Shown here piece after piece: positions 1-9,285 of a stretch of 64,000 nt of DNA. A model generated the notes under the pieces. The model had not been told where the DNA came from. It did not search any database and saw nothing but the letters and a program-made list of their open reading frames with translations. A program made the translations under genes and the position numbers. The stretch's first letter is position 1. Every line of letters begins with the position of its first letter. Source of the stretch: Paraburkholderia sp. BL21I4N1 (GTDB taxonomy: Bacteria > Pseudomonadota > Gammaproteobacteria > Burkholderiales > Burkholderiaceae); assembly GCF_002973525.1 (NCBI RefSeq), contig NZ_PVEN01000003.1, positions 310,001 through 374,000 on the forward strand. The letters run 5' to 3'.

Positions 1-191
1 GGCACGCTAAAACTACTCAGTGTCTGACACTGATGGCGGAGGTTTACGCTGCGTAGCGCGGTGGGGAGACATGACGTGAACGCACGAGATTTCGGCGTTC
101 ACTGACATGAAACTCTCACAGCGCCACACGGAGGACGCCGCTATTTGAGTTTATCCTAAGGATAGCATGTTGATCCACCTGATATTTGGGC
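1..191. other. Non-coding stretch with short inverted repeats downstream of the leftward polysaccharide operon
   Basis: No convincing gene is visible. Two small inverted repeats can be read directly: CAGTGTC/GACACTG around a single T at 18-32, and GTGAACGC/GCGTTCAC at 76-83 and 95-102 with an 11-base loop. Neither is followed by a T-run, so calling either one the operon terminator would be a guess. Left-hand context lies outside the window. Confidence 0.4.
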
Positions 192-2240
192 CTACCAGTT
201 CCGCGCACCGTATGTCCAGACGCCATATCCGGCCCGTTGTTTGTCGATCAACGCAGGATGCGATTGTTTCGCATAGCTCAGGTCTGGCGGGTTCGCAAAA
301 ACCAGCTTGTAGTCCTGGCCGTCCGAGATATACAGATACTCCGGTGCGCCTACTGCCGGGTTCGGTGCCATGGCGGCAGGACGTACCATGTAATCCGGGA
401 AGAGGCCGGGAATATCGCCGTGCACGGCGCCTGGCGTGACCTTCGCACCCTGAAGCTGGTGATACGGCGTGCCGTTGGCGGCCGCCGGGAAGGCCGCCGG
501 GTAAACGCCGTGATCGAGTTTGTAGCGTGCAAGCTGGGCCGCCATCGCATACATCTCGGCGACGCGGTCTTCTGCTTCGATCTGCTCGTAGGCCATGTCG
601 ATCGTCGTGAAGCGATCGGCATCGCTGTGCCATTCTTCGCCGCGCAGATATTTGTCGACGATGCTCAGCACGAACGGCGTCTTGTACGGCACGAGCCCGC
701 TACGCACGGTGATGATTGCGTGCGGCTTGCGGAAGTCCAGGTCGGGCAGGTTGAAGCGTTGACGCAGATACGGATTGATCAGCAAAGGAACGCGCACGGG
801 CCAGCCCGTGTATTCGTCCAGCGACACGCCGAAGCGGTCGCGTGTGCCGTACACGGTGATGAGACTGCCGGTGTACTCGTAATTCCAGATGGTCCGGTCG
901 CCGATGCGCGTGTCGGACGACTTGTCGTCGAATACGAAGGTGCGCACGTCCTTGAGTTCCGACTGATGCGCGCGGACGAAGTCCATGATGGCGATCTGGC
1001 GGAACCAGTCGCGCCACAGTTCGGTACCCGTATTGAACGCCGCGCCGACCGACGAGCCGAGCACGTACGCGACCAGTAGATCACGGCCGAAGCGTCGCCA
1101 CGGTCGCCATCTGCTGAACAGAAGATCGATGCCGTTGATGATGGCGATAATCATCAGGTCGAGCCCGGCAATAGCCGGCATGATGTGGCGGCTTTCGTAG
1201 AAGCTCGTGAGGTCGGGTACTTTGCCGACCACGATATACGGGTAGGTCGCCGCGGCGAACAGCACCAGGCCGAGCAGAGCCTGCATTCCAGTGAAGCGCA
1301 GCGTTGCGCGTTCCTGCGTGCGTGGCAGCAATTGCAGCAACACGAACGCGATCACCACGCCGCCGGCGATCAAGGGCGCCGGCGTATGCGAGACGGCGTA
1401 GGAGAAAAAGTCGTGCAGCACCGGCACGATCAGCGTGAACGACGTGACCATTGCGGACAGCACTTCGTGTTGCGAAATGTCGTTGTAGCTGTCGTATAGC
1501 GGCGAGCGGGTCGTCGTGAGCCGCTTGGTGACCAGGAAGATGATAGGCAGGGCAATCAGCAGCGCGTTGCGGCGCGCGAACGCCAGCACAGAGGGCAGGC
1601 TGCGGCGTATGGTCTCGCGCAGCACTGGGATCGCCGTGGCGATGCTCGGCATTTTCGGCAGCGGTCCGAAGCTTCCCTGTGCACGCAGATCTTCAACGAA
1701 CAGAAACGCGAACAGCAGCGCGTACAGCAGCAAAAGCGAGTTCAGATAGAACGAAAAGAAAAAGAACGGAATACTGAAGATGATCGCTTTACTGCGGCGC
1801 GTGTTCGCCACGAAGATCGCTGCGCCGACCCAGAATGCGGCAATGTAGACGTTGTAAAACGCCACACTCGTGAGAAAGCGGATCAGCGCGACGTGCGTCG
1901 CGCAGTAGATCAGAAACAGCGTGAAGGCTTCGGGCGCGAGCAGTTTCTTTTTGCGGCGCAGCACGTACGCAAACGCGGCGGCGGACACGACCCAGGTGAC
2001 GAGCGTGACGGCGCGCATCGCGAGTGAAGGCGACGGCAACGAGTTGATGAAGTTGGTTGCGTAACCACCCCACCAGATGCCGAGCTCTTTACCGACGCGG
2101 ATCATTTGCGCCGGGTTCTGGAAAATCCAGACCCAGTCGTCCCAGAAATAGCCCGGGTTACAGAGGATGAGTGCTGTCCCGCCGAATATTGCGAAAAAAG
2201 CGATCGGGAGGCGCCGAATCCAGAGACCCGCCTGATTCAT
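192..2240 (-). CDS. Polytopic membrane protein, GT-C-like; candidate periplasmic glycosyltransferase
   Basis: This 682-residue protein is the last gene of the leftward polysaccharide operon. The start at 2240 is chosen because AAGGAAG lies about 7 bases upstream; a reading from 2279 has no such site. The first two thirds (about residues 8-430) hold roughly ten or more hydrophobic segments and the remainder is soluble. An acidic motif (FWDDWVW, about residues 30-36) follows the first membrane segment, where GT-C fold glycosyltransferases carry a catalytic Asp. I infer a polyprenyl-phosphate-sugar dependent transferase acting on the periplasmic face, possibly the type-specific partner of the GtrA/GtrB-like genes of the same operon. 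No family name is certain from sequence; a membrane protein of another role remains possible. Confidence 0.6.
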   Translation of the reverse strand: MNQAGLWIRRLPIAFFAIFGGTALILCNPGYFWDDWVWIFQNPAQMIRVGKELGIWWGGYATNFINSLPSPSLAMRAVTLVTWVVSAAAFAYVLRRKKKLLAPEAFTLFLIYCATHVALIRFLTSVAFYNVYIAAFWVGAAIFVANTRRSKAIIFSIPFFFFSFYLNSLLLLYALLFAFLFVEDLRAQGSFGPLPKMPSIATAIPVLRETIRRSLPSVLAFARRNALLIALPIIFLVTKRLTTTRSPLYDSYNDISQHEVLSAMVTSFTLIVPVLHDFFSYAVSHTPAPLIAGGVVIAFVLLQLLPRTQERATLRFTGMQALLGLVLFAAATYPYIVVGKVPDLTSFYESRHIMPAIAGLDLMIIAIINGIDLLFSRWRPWRRFGRDLLVAYVLGSSVGAAFNTGTELWRDWFRQIAIMDFVRAHQSELKDVRTFVFDDKSSDTRIGDRTIWNYEYTGSLITVYGTRDRFGVSLDEYTGWPVRVPLLINPYLRQRFNLPDLDFRKPHAIITVRSGLVPYKTPFVLSIVDKYLRGEEWHSDADRFTTIDMAYEQIEAEDRVAEMYAMAAQLARYKLDHGVYPAAFPAAANGTPYHQLQGAKVTPGAVHGDIPGLFPDYMVRPAAMAPNPAVGAPEYLYISDGQDYKLVFANPPDLSYAKQSHPALIDKQRAGYGVWTYGARNW

Positions 2241-2326
2241 TAGACTACTTCCTTGTTGTTGGGGACTGCACACGTGCACGAAAGCGCGCCTGCTGCGAGC
2301 AGGCGTGCCCGTTCGCGCGCGTGCTT

Positions 2327-3331
2327 TTAGATCAGTTCGTCTTGCGCGTAATCGCGCGCGGCCGGCTGGCCGATCACGCTATCCCAGCGCGCCGGCGAAA
2401 TGCCGTTGCCGGGTCGTCGGACAGAGAGGTTCTGTGCGGTGAACGTTTCGCCTTTCGCGATCGGACGGGCGGCGACGAGGCTCTTGCGCGCGATCTGCCG
2501 GTTCGGCAGTTCGGATGCGGTCGGGCGCTTGCGGCCATCGCCGAGTGCGACGCCGACGCGCCGGATCGCGCGAACCATCGCAGCCAGTTCGGCCGGTTCG
2601 AGGCTTGCTTTGTGGTCCGGGCCTTCCATCGTGCGATCGAGCGTGAAATGCTTTTCGACGACTTGCGCGCCCATTGCCGCAGCGGCAATCGGAATTTCGA
2701 TGCCTTCGGTATGGTCCGAGTAGCCGAAGGTCGCGCCGGGGAAGGCGGCAGCAATCGTCAGCATGGCGCGCAGGTTGATTTCTTCAGCCGGCGCCGGATA
2801 TTCGGTCGTGCAATGCAGCAGCGTGAGCTTGTCGATCGGCACGCCGGCTTGCTCGCAGGCCTCGACCGCTTCCTCGAGTTCGCCGAGCGTCGCCATGCCG
2901 GACGACAGAATGATCGGCAGGCCCATGCTCGCGAGTTCCCGCAGGAACGGAATATTCGTCAGATCGCCCGACGACACCTTGAACGCGCTGACGCCCAGAG
3001 TGGTGAGAAAACGCGCGGACTCGATGTCGAACGGCGTCGATAGAAAACCGATGCCTTTCGATTTCGCGTAGACCGCCAGTTCGCGAAACGCGTTTTCGTC
3101 CAGTTCGAGCCGCTTGAGCATCTCGAACTGGCTTTCCGTGTGACCGGTGGTGCGTTTCTGGTAGTCGGCCTTCGGCGCTTCGCGCGTCACGAGGGCCTCG
3201 GTGCGGAAAGTCTGGAACTTGACGAAGTCCGCGCCGGCTTGCGCCGCCACGTCGACGAGTTGATGAGCCAGATCTAGTGAACCGTTGTGATTGACGCCGG
3301 CTTCGGCGATCACTATGCAACGCTCGCTCAT
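2327..3331 (-). CDS. NeuB/LegI-type nonulosonic acid synthase (N-acetylneuraminate synthase family)
   Basis: Members condense phosphoenolpyruvate with an N-acylated hexosamine to give a nine-carbon 2-keto sugar acid (sialic, legionaminic or pseudaminic type) in the cytoplasm. The N-terminus (IAEAGVNHNGSL, then DFVKFQTF) and the SSGMATLGE segment belong to the NeuB TIM barrel, and the C-terminal part (RKSLVAARPIAKGE) is the antifreeze-like SAF domain. Length 334 residues is normal. The start at 3331 has AAGG nine bases upstream; the earlier ATG at 3340 abuts that same site. It follows the TPP enzyme in the same direction and shares the operon with NeuC-, LegC- and NeuD-type genes, so legionaminic-like product is likelier than sialic acid. 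No CMP-sugar synthetase gene is seen nearby. Confidence 0.88.
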   Translation of the reverse strand: MSERCIVIAEAGVNHNGSLDLAHQLVDVAAQAGADFVKFQTFRTEALVTREAPKADYQKRTTGHTESQFEMLKRLELDENAFRELAVYAKSKGIGFLSTPFDIESARFLTTLGVSAFKVSSGDLTNIPFLRELASMGLPIILSSGMATLGELEEAVEACEQAGVPIDKLTLLHCTTEYPAPAEEINLRAMLTIAAAFPGATFGYSDHTEGIEIPIAAAAMGAQVVEKHFTLDRTMEGPDHKASLEPAELAAMVRAIRRVGVALGDGRKRPTASELPNRQIARKSLVAARPIAKGETFTAQNLSVRRPGNGISPARWDSVIGQPAARDYAQDELI

Positions 3332-3415
3332 GTCAAGCATCCTTAAAGAATCAGTAAGGCGTTCGATGGTAGGCGCGGGGCGCCGGCAACGAGGCCGGCC
3401 CGCCCGCGCACCGCT

Positions 3416-5191
3416 TCAAAGAGACTGCGCGAGGCGACGGTTCTCTTCGATTTCGTCGGCCGGCAGGAACGGGAACATGTCGTCGAGCGGCTTCGATTCG
3501 ATCTTGCCTTCGGCGTTCTTGAACGACGTCGCCTTCGGCGAAATCCACTGCTCCGGCGAGACCATGACTTCGCACAGCACCGGGCCGTCCACATTGACGA
3601 CGTCGGCCAGCGACTGACGCAGCGTGGAATGCTGGCTCACTTTGACATACCCAAGGCCGAACGCTTTCGCGAGCGCTTCGAAATCGGGATTGTAGACGTT
3701 GGAGCTCGGACCGCTGCCGACGAAACGCCCGTCGAAGAAGTTGTTCTGCGTCGCCTTGATCGAACCATAGCCGTCGTTGTTGAACACGAACACCTTGACT
3801 GGCAGCTTGTTGGCGCCAATGGTCAGCAATTCCTGCGCGTTCAGCATCAGGCTGCCGTCACCGGTAATGCACAGCGTGCGCTTGCCGGTGGCGTAGTGCG
3901 CGCCGACCGCGGTCGGCAGGTCCCAGCCCATCGACCCCCAGTTGCCGTTCAGCGCCGAGCGCTGATTCTTCTTGATCTTGTACGCCTGGTAGAAGCTCAC
4001 GCAGTCGAGGCCGTTGCCGGTCACCACGACGTCGCCTCCAGCCGCAACGTCGGACAGCGTGTCCATGAACACGTACGAGTTGATGAACTCGCCGTCGGCG
4101 CGGAGCTCTTCCGGCACCATCGGATAGCGCTTCTTCCAGGTCGCGCAGAGGTCGAGCCAGGCGCCATGCGCGCCGTTATAGCCGCCGAGCGCGCCGAGCA
4201 GGCCCGGCACGAAATCGCGCAGATCGGAAAGGATCGGCAGGTCCGCCTTGAGCGGGTGGCCTTCGAGTTGACCGGCGTCGACGTCGACGAAAATCTTCTT
4301 CGCGCCGACCGCGAATTTCTTCGTTTCAAAGCCCGTTTTCGCGACGCAGAAGCCGACGCCGAGACCGAGAATCAGGTCGGAATTCTGCAGGATGATGTTC
4401 GCGTGACGCTGACCGGCCGTGCCGAACACGCCGAACGAATAAGTGTTGTCCCACTCCAGCAGGTCTTTGCCGGTGTAGGGAACGAGCGTCGGAATTTCGA
4501 GCTTGTTGACCAGTTCGAGCACGGCTTCGTGCATGCCGGACAGACGCACGCCGTTGCCGAGCACGAGCACCGGACGCTTGGCTGTTTTCAGCGATTCGAG
4601 GATTTCCGGCAGATGCTGGGCGCTCGGATCGGCCTTGGGTTCTTCGCCTTCCCAGTGCGGCAGCGCGTCCCAGTCGACTTCCGCCGATTGCATGTCGAGC
4701 GGCAGTTCGAGCCACACCGGACCCGGACGACCCGACTTGGCGATGTGATAGGCCTTTTCCAGTTCGCTCAGAATCGTGTTCGGATCGCGCAGCGACACCG
4801 CGTATTTCGTGACCGGCTTGACCATCTCGAGGACATTGCCCTCCTGCGGACCGACCTGACGCACCTTCGAGTAATCGGCGATCAGGTTCGAACGCACCTG
4901 GCCCGAGACCACCAGCATCGGCACCGAGTCGTACCATGCGCCGACCACGCCGGCGAGTGCGTTGACCGCGCCCGGGCCGAAGGTCGCGAAGCAGACGCCG
5001 AAACCATTCATGCGCGCGTAGCCGTCGGCCGCGATCGCACACGCCTGCTCGTGGTAGTTGCAGACATAGCCGAGCTTTTCGCTCTTGCCGAGTGCGTCGA
5101 GCAGATACATGATGCCGCCGCCCGACAGCATGAAGACTTTGCCAATCCCGCGTTCTTCGAGGAAACGGATAACTGCGTCAGATACGTTCAT
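3416..5191 (-). CDS. Thiamine-diphosphate-dependent enzyme of the acetolactate synthase fold
   Basis: The 591-residue protein has the three-domain AHAS/POX layout. Glu48 in NYHEQA is the TPP-activating glutamate; the TPP/Mg motif starts at GDGSLMLNAQ and ends at VFNNDGYGS. Housekeeping acetolactate synthase is unlikely because there is no small subunit and the gene lies between an acetyltransferase and a NeuB-type synthase in a surface-sugar operon. One known relevant role is YerE of Yersinia, which adds a two-carbon unit from pyruvate to CDP-3,6-dideoxy-4-ketohexose to begin a branched sugar; the upstream rfbFGH genes of this operon would make that substrate. The link is inference. It could instead serve the nonulosonate branch in an undescribed way. 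Confidence 0.8.
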   Translation of the reverse strand: MNVSDAVIRFLEERGIGKVFMLSGGGIMYLLDALGKSEKLGYVCNYHEQACAIAADGYARMNGFGVCFATFGPGAVNALAGVVGAWYDSVPMLVVSGQVRSNLIADYSKVRQVGPQEGNVLEMVKPVTKYAVSLRDPNTILSELEKAYHIAKSGRPGPVWLELPLDMQSAEVDWDALPHWEGEEPKADPSAQHLPEILESLKTAKRPVLVLGNGVRLSGMHEAVLELVNKLEIPTLVPYTGKDLLEWDNTYSFGVFGTAGQRHANIILQNSDLILGLGVGFCVAKTGFETKKFAVGAKKIFVDVDAGQLEGHPLKADLPILSDLRDFVPGLLGALGGYNGAHGAWLDLCATWKKRYPMVPEELRADGEFINSYVFMDTLSDVAAGGDVVVTGNGLDCVSFYQAYKIKKNQRSALNGNWGSMGWDLPTAVGAHYATGKRTLCITGDGSLMLNAQELLTIGANKLPVKVFVFNNDGYGSIKATQNNFFDGRFVGSGPSSNVYNPDFEALAKAFGLGYVKVSQHSTLRQSLADVVNVDGPVLCEVMVSPEQWISPKATSFKNAEGKIESKPLDDMFPFLPADEIEENRRLAQSL

Positions 5192-5236
5192 AACCAGCTC
5201 TTTAAGATGTTAGGTGGTGCACTGCTTGCCGAAAAA

Positions 5237-5851
5237 TCAGCGCTGAAAATAGTCGCCGTCCGCGACGTCGGTGTCGACCACCGCACCAGCGGCGATGAGC
5301 GCGTTGTTGCCGACCTTGACGCCGGGCAATAGCGTCGCGCCGGCGCCGACGAACACACCCTCGCCGATGCTCGCACCGCCGCATAGCGTGACGGACGGCG
5401 CGACGAAGCAGTGCGCGCCGACCACGCAGTCGTGGTCGATGCTGACGGATGTGTTGATTACCGTGCCCACACCGATTTTGGCGTGCGGCTGCAATATCGC
5501 GCCGGCCATGATCTGGCAGCCAGGCGCCAGTTCGACCTCGGCGCCAACGACCGCCGACGGATGTAAAACCGTGGCAAACGAGAAGCCCTGCGCGGACCAC
5601 AGATCGAACAACTTGCGGTTCACCCGGCTCTTGACCGTGGCGCCGACGCCGTTGGCGAGCTGAGCGCTGTGCGGATCCAGCTTCTGCATCCATTCGTCGC
5701 CGCCGATCACTGGCACGCCCAGCATCAGGGTGCCGATTTCGAGCCGTGGATCGATCAGACCGGCAACGCTTGCGCCGCTTGCCGTCAATGCGGCGATCAC
5801 GACTTTCGCGTGACCGCCGCCGCCCAGCACATAGAGTTTCGTATTCGTCAT
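5237..5851 (-). CDS. NeuD/PglD-family sugar N- or O-acetyltransferase (LegH-like)
   Basis: A 204-residue protein with an N-terminal nucleotide-sugar binding half (LYVLGGGGHAKVV) and a C-terminal left-handed beta-helix of hexapeptide repeats (VGAEVELAPGCQIMAGA through GNNALIAAGAVV). The DHDC segment carries the His expected as catalytic base in PglD-type enzymes. Homologues use acetyl-CoA to acetylate the 4-amino group of UDP-4-amino-6-deoxy-HexNAc or to O-acetylate sialic acid. Placed after the LegC-type aminotransferase and NeuC-type epimerase genes, the step most consistent with context is N-acetylation of the aminotransferase product. The stop lies 45 bases before the TPP enzyme start. Confidence 0.85.
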   Translation of the reverse strand: MTNTKLYVLGGGGHAKVVIAALTASGASVAGLIDPRLEIGTLMLGVPVIGGDEWMQKLDPHSAQLANGVGATVKSRVNRKLFDLWSAQGFSFATVLHPSAVVGAEVELAPGCQIMAGAILQPHAKIGVGTVINTSVSIDHDCVVGAHCFVAPSVTLCGGASIGEGVFVGAGATLLPGVKVGNNALIAAGAVVDTDVADGDYFQR

Positions 5852-5876
5852 ACCGCGTTTGCCGGCATTGCTGCCG

Positions 5877-7049
5877 TTATAGGTGAAAGTCGAAAAACTT
5901 CTTCATCAGGATATTCGACAGATCGGCGGTCTTCAGCACCTGCTTGATCTGCGGGGCCGCATGCCCCTTGCCGTACAGCGACACGTCCGCGGGCAGTTGC
6001 GCACGGAACCCGGGCGTGAGGGCGCGTTCGATTGCCTGCACGATCGATTCGGTGTCGTCGGCGCAGTCGATGACCGACTCGGCTTTCAGACGGCCGCGCT
6101 GACGGTCGCCGATGTTCACGGTCGGCACGCGCAGCGCGGGCGCTTCGATCAGCCCGCTCGACGAATTGCCGATCACGACGTCGGCGATCTGCAGCAGGCC
6201 CAGATAGCGCTGCTGACCGAGCGAATCGAAAAACCGCACGCGCGCGGGATGGGCCGCCGTGAATTCGCGGATCACACGAGCGATCGCCGAATTGCCGGGA
6301 TCGGCGTTCACCCCGGTAAACACGATGTTCGCAGTCGGGAAGCGTTCGAGCGCGCTGATCAGCGCCTGGGCGGCAATGGCCGGGTCTTGCGCGTTCAGCG
6401 TGACCGGGTGATAGGTCACGGCGAAAACCGGCGCGTTCAACGGCAAGCCGGTGTGGGCCGCCAGCGCGGCGCGATCCGGTAATGTCGTGCGCGTTAGATG
6501 GTCGAGGCCCGGCGCGCCGAAATCGAACACCGCGGCCGGGTTCTCGCCCAGTTGCAGCACCCGGTCGCGATACGCGCGCGCCGCGACGAAATGCAGATGC
6601 GAGAGCTTGGTGACGGCGTGACGGATCGATTCGTCCATCGCGCCTTCGCTCGTCTCGCCGCCGTGAATATGCGCGACCGGAATTTTCATCAGCAGCGCGA
6701 CCTGCGCCGCTGCCAGTTCTTCGTAACGGTCCCCGAGCAGCACGATCAGGTCCGGCGCGAGGCGTTCATATGCGTCGGCCAGACCGATGACAGCGAGACC
6801 CGTCGACTTCGACGTCGCGACGCCGGAGTCGCCCGACAGTTGCATGTCGACGCGTGCGTCGATCGGAAAACCGTCGCGCTCGATTACGTCGACCGTGCGG
6901 CCCCATGCACTGCACAGATGTGCACCGGTGACGATCACCTGCAACTGCAAATCCGGATCCTGCTGCACCTCCCGCATCACCCAGTACAGGTGACCGTAGT
7001 CGGCGCGCGTGCCCGTGACGAAGCAGATCCGGCGTCGCGTCGTACTCAT
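5877..7049 (-). CDS. NeuC/LegG-type hydrolysing UDP-N-acetylhexosamine 2-epimerase
   Basis: A 390-residue member of the WecB/NeuC family. It opens with ICFVTGTRADYGHL, the nucleotide-binding start of NeuC proteins, and carries IHGGETSEGAMDE and GNSSSGLIEAP, both typical of the UDP-sugar 2-epimerase fold. The hydrolysing branch releases UDP and gives free ManNAc or, in the legionaminate pathway, 2,4-diacetamido-2,4,6-trideoxymannose. The start at 7049 overlaps the aminotransferase stop by four bases (ATGA), showing translational coupling. An upstream extension to 7307 lies inside the aminotransferase gene and is rejected. The exact substrate is inferred from the adjacent LegC-like enzyme. Confidence 0.88.
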   Translation of the reverse strand: MSTTRRRICFVTGTRADYGHLYWVMREVQQDPDLQLQVIVTGAHLCSAWGRTVDVIERDGFPIDARVDMQLSGDSGVATSKSTGLAVIGLADAYERLAPDLIVLLGDRYEELAAAQVALLMKIPVAHIHGGETSEGAMDESIRHAVTKLSHLHFVAARAYRDRVLQLGENPAAVFDFGAPGLDHLTRTTLPDRAALAAHTGLPLNAPVFAVTYHPVTLNAQDPAIAAQALISALERFPTANIVFTGVNADPGNSAIARVIREFTAAHPARVRFFDSLGQQRYLGLLQIADVVIGNSSSGLIEAPALRVPTVNIGDRQRGRLKAESVIDCADDTESIVQAIERALTPGFRAQLPADVSLYGKGHAAPQIKQVLKTADLSNILMKKFFDFHL

Positions 7050-8191
7050 GAGCCGGCGACCTCGCGGCGAACCGCGGCGACCACCTCGGCCAGTTGCTCG
7101 TTCGTAATGCCGGTCGAGCAGGGCAGGGTGACGATACGTTGCCAGATGGATTCGCTCGTGCGCAGATCGCCGCGCGGCGCATCGGCGAACGGCGCCTGGT
7201 AGTGCAGCGGCTTCCAGAACGGACGGGCGTCGACGCCGGCCGCGCGCAACGCGGCGCGCAGCGGCGCGGAGTCGCCCGTGGGCAGGATGAAGCCTGAGAA
7301 CCAGCACGCGCTTTGTGCGAATTCCGGCGACGGGAATGGCACCGCTTGCGGCAGATCGCGGAACGCTTCGTCGTAGAAATGCGCGATGGCGCGCTTCTTG
7401 GCGACGAACGTGTCCAGCAACTCCATCTGCGCACAGCCGACGGCGGCTTGCAGATTCGTCATCCGGTAGTTGAAGCCGACGCGGTCGTGATCGTAATCGG
7501 CGCCGACGCGTGCGGTCGTGGTCAGGTGACGGACGAGGTCGATCAGCTTCTTGTCATTGCCGGAGATCGCACCGCCGCCGCCGGCCGTGACCGTCTTGTT
7601 GCCGTTGAACGAGAACATCGTCAGATCGGCGCCCATGTCGCCAAGCGGACGGCCCTTGTAGGTCGCGCCGAGTCCTGCGGCCGCGTCGGCCACCACCGGC
7701 ACGCCGAAGCGGCGCGCGGTCGCGACGATCGGATCCATGTCCGCGGGCATGCCGAGCGTGTAGACCGGCACGATCGCGGCGACGCGTTTGCCGGTTGCGC
7801 GATGCACGGGCAAGCCGTCGGCGCCGGGCGTCGTTTCGTTTTCGAGCGCGTTCTGGAGCGCAACCGGGTCGAGCGTCCACGAGTTTGCGTCGATGTCGAG
7901 CAGCCAGGGCTGAGCGTGCGCATGCGCGACCGCGTTGGCCGTGGCGATGAAGCTCAGGCCCGGCACCACCACGAGATCGCCCGGCTGCACGCCGACCGCG
8001 ACCAGCGCGGCATGCAGGCCGGTCGTGCCGGCCGACGTGGCGACCGTATGGGCGTAGCCGGAGGCTTCGCTGATCTGCTGCTCGAAGCGCGAGACGAACG
8101 GGCCGACCGTCGACACGAAGGTGGTGTCGATGCACTCGTTCAGGTACTTGCGTTCATTGCCGGCGAGGTTGGGAATGGCTAACGGGATCAT
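7046..8191 (-). CDS. LegC-family PLP-dependent sugar aminotransferase
   Basis: A 381-residue DegT/DnrJ/EryC1 aminotransferase. The opening IPLAIPNLAGNERKYLNEC and the following TFVSTVG segment resemble LegC proteins rather than ArnB- or PseC-type enzymes. The PLP lysine is Lys199 in SFNGNKTV and the cofactor Asp is in VADAAAG (about 169). LegC aminates C4 of a UDP-4-keto-6-deoxy-HexNAc. The 4-keto substrate could come from the WbpM-type dehydratase at 19978-21891. The start overlaps the preceding epimerase stop as ATGA and the gene end overlaps the NeuC-like start, so this is the centre of a coupled set. Confidence 0.87.
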   Translation of the reverse strand: MIPLAIPNLAGNERKYLNECIDTTFVSTVGPFVSRFEQQISEASGYAHTVATSAGTTGLHAALVAVGVQPGDLVVVPGLSFIATANAVAHAHAQPWLLDIDANSWTLDPVALQNALENETTPGADGLPVHRATGKRVAAIVPVYTLGMPADMDPIVATARRFGVPVVADAAAGLGATYKGRPLGDMGADLTMFSFNGNKTVTAGGGGAISGNDKKLIDLVRHLTTTARVGADYDHDRVGFNYRMTNLQAAVGCAQMELLDTFVAKKRAIAHFYDEAFRDLPQAVPFPSPEFAQSACWFSGFILPTGDSAPLRAALRAAGVDARPFWKPLHYQAPFADAPRGDLRTSESIWQRIVTLPCSTGITNEQLAEVVAAVRREVAGS

Positions 8192-9177
8192 TGTGCAGTC
8201 GTCCCCTGACCTTCGAAAACGGTTTCGCGATACCAGCGGTACGTCAGCGCGATGCCTTCGTCGAGACCGACGACGCCTTGCACGCCGGTCAGCTTGTCGA
8301 GCAGGCGGGTGCTCGGGCAGCGGCGCGCGGGCGAGCCGGGCGTGGCCGCTTGCGGCACCAGCGTCAGTTGACGGCCGACCGCCGAGACCACCGCGCTGGC
8401 GACTTGGCCGATCGTGACTTCCGGCGCTTCATTGCCGATGTTGACCGTCTGGCCGACCGCGCTGTCCGACTCGGTCAACGCGCGAATCATGCGCACCGCG
8501 TCGCTGACGTAGCAGAACGTGCGCTTGTGGTCGACGCTGAACACGTCGAGCGAGTCGCCGTCTTTCGACTTCCATGCCTTGAACAGCAACTCGGGGATCA
8601 CGTGCGACATGCCCATGCGCGGGCCGTACACGTTATGCAGGCGGACGTTGGTGACCGGCAGGCCGCTCATGTTGCACATGGCTTCGCCGTACAGCTTCGA
8701 CAGCATATAGCTGGTGCGCGGCTGCTCGAGCGCCGTCAGCGCGATCGGCGTCGTTTCCGGCGTTGGGATCGGCATGTCCATGTGGATCAGCGTGCCCGCG
8801 TAGACCTCGGACGTCGAGCTGAACAGCAGACGCTGCAGCGCCTTCTGGCGGCGCGCGAGGCTGATCACGTTTTCGGTCATGCGCACGTTCGCGGTCAGCA
8901 CTTCGTACGGGCGTTGCAGCACGTGGACGACGCCGATAATGGCCGCGAGGTGATAGATGTGCGTGTAGTCGTCGTCGAGCGATTGCAGCGACGCTTCGTC
9001 GAGCAAGTCCGCATTGATGATCTTCACGCCGTGTTTGGCGACCGCAGCCTCGATGAACGGGTCCTGCACGCCGCGTTTGAAATTGTCGAGAAGATGGACC
9101 GTGTGGCCCTCTTCGCCCAGGCTGTTAGCCAGATGACCGCCAACGAAACCCACACCGCCCGTAATCAAAACCTTCAC
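8188..9177 (-). CDS. Extended-SDR NAD-dependent sugar-nucleotide epimerase/dehydratase/decarboxylase
   Basis: A 329-residue protein with the Rossmann motif GGVGFVGGH and the catalytic set SSTSEVY and YMLSK. The TSEVY pattern is shared with UDP-glucuronate decarboxylases and several dehydratases, so sequence alone does not settle the reaction. The start is taken as GTG at 9177 because AGGAG lies six bases upstream; the TTG at 9183 would abut that site. It follows a nucleotide-sugar 6-dehydrogenase gene, which would fit a dehydrogenase-decarboxylase or dehydrogenase-epimerase pair acting on a UDP-uronate. The end overlaps the LegC-type start by four bases. Confidence 0.8.
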   Translation of the reverse strand: MKVLITGGVGFVGGHLANSLGEEGHTVHLLDNFKRGVQDPFIEAAVAKHGVKIINADLLDEASLQSLDDDYTHIYHLAAIIGVVHVLQRPYEVLTANVRMTENVISLARRQKALQRLLFSSTSEVYAGTLIHMDMPIPTPETTPIALTALEQPRTSYMLSKLYGEAMCNMSGLPVTNVRLHNVYGPRMGMSHVIPELLFKAWKSKDGDSLDVFSVDHKRTFCYVSDAVRMIRALTESDSAVGQTVNIGNEAPEVTIGQVASAVVSAVGRQLTLVPQAATPGSPARRCPSTRLLDKLTGVQGVVGLDEGIALTYRWYRETVFEGQGTTAQ

Positions 9178-9285
9178 GTTCAACTCCTGTATGTTGTGTG
9201 CCAGCGTATTTCCGTACGCTGGCAGTGTACTCGCCGGCTGCGCGGCAGCCAGGGGCGAGGGCCCGGCACGCCGTGCGCGCCGCGC

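Noticed and set aside
3416..5191. Housekeeping acetolactate synthase large subunit (ilvB)
   Set aside because: No ilvN or ilvC adjacent and the gene is embedded among surface-sugar genes; a specialised role fits better.
3629..5332. 567-residue plus-strand frame over the TPP enzyme gene
   Set aside because: Antisense shadow of a gene with clear catalytic motifs.
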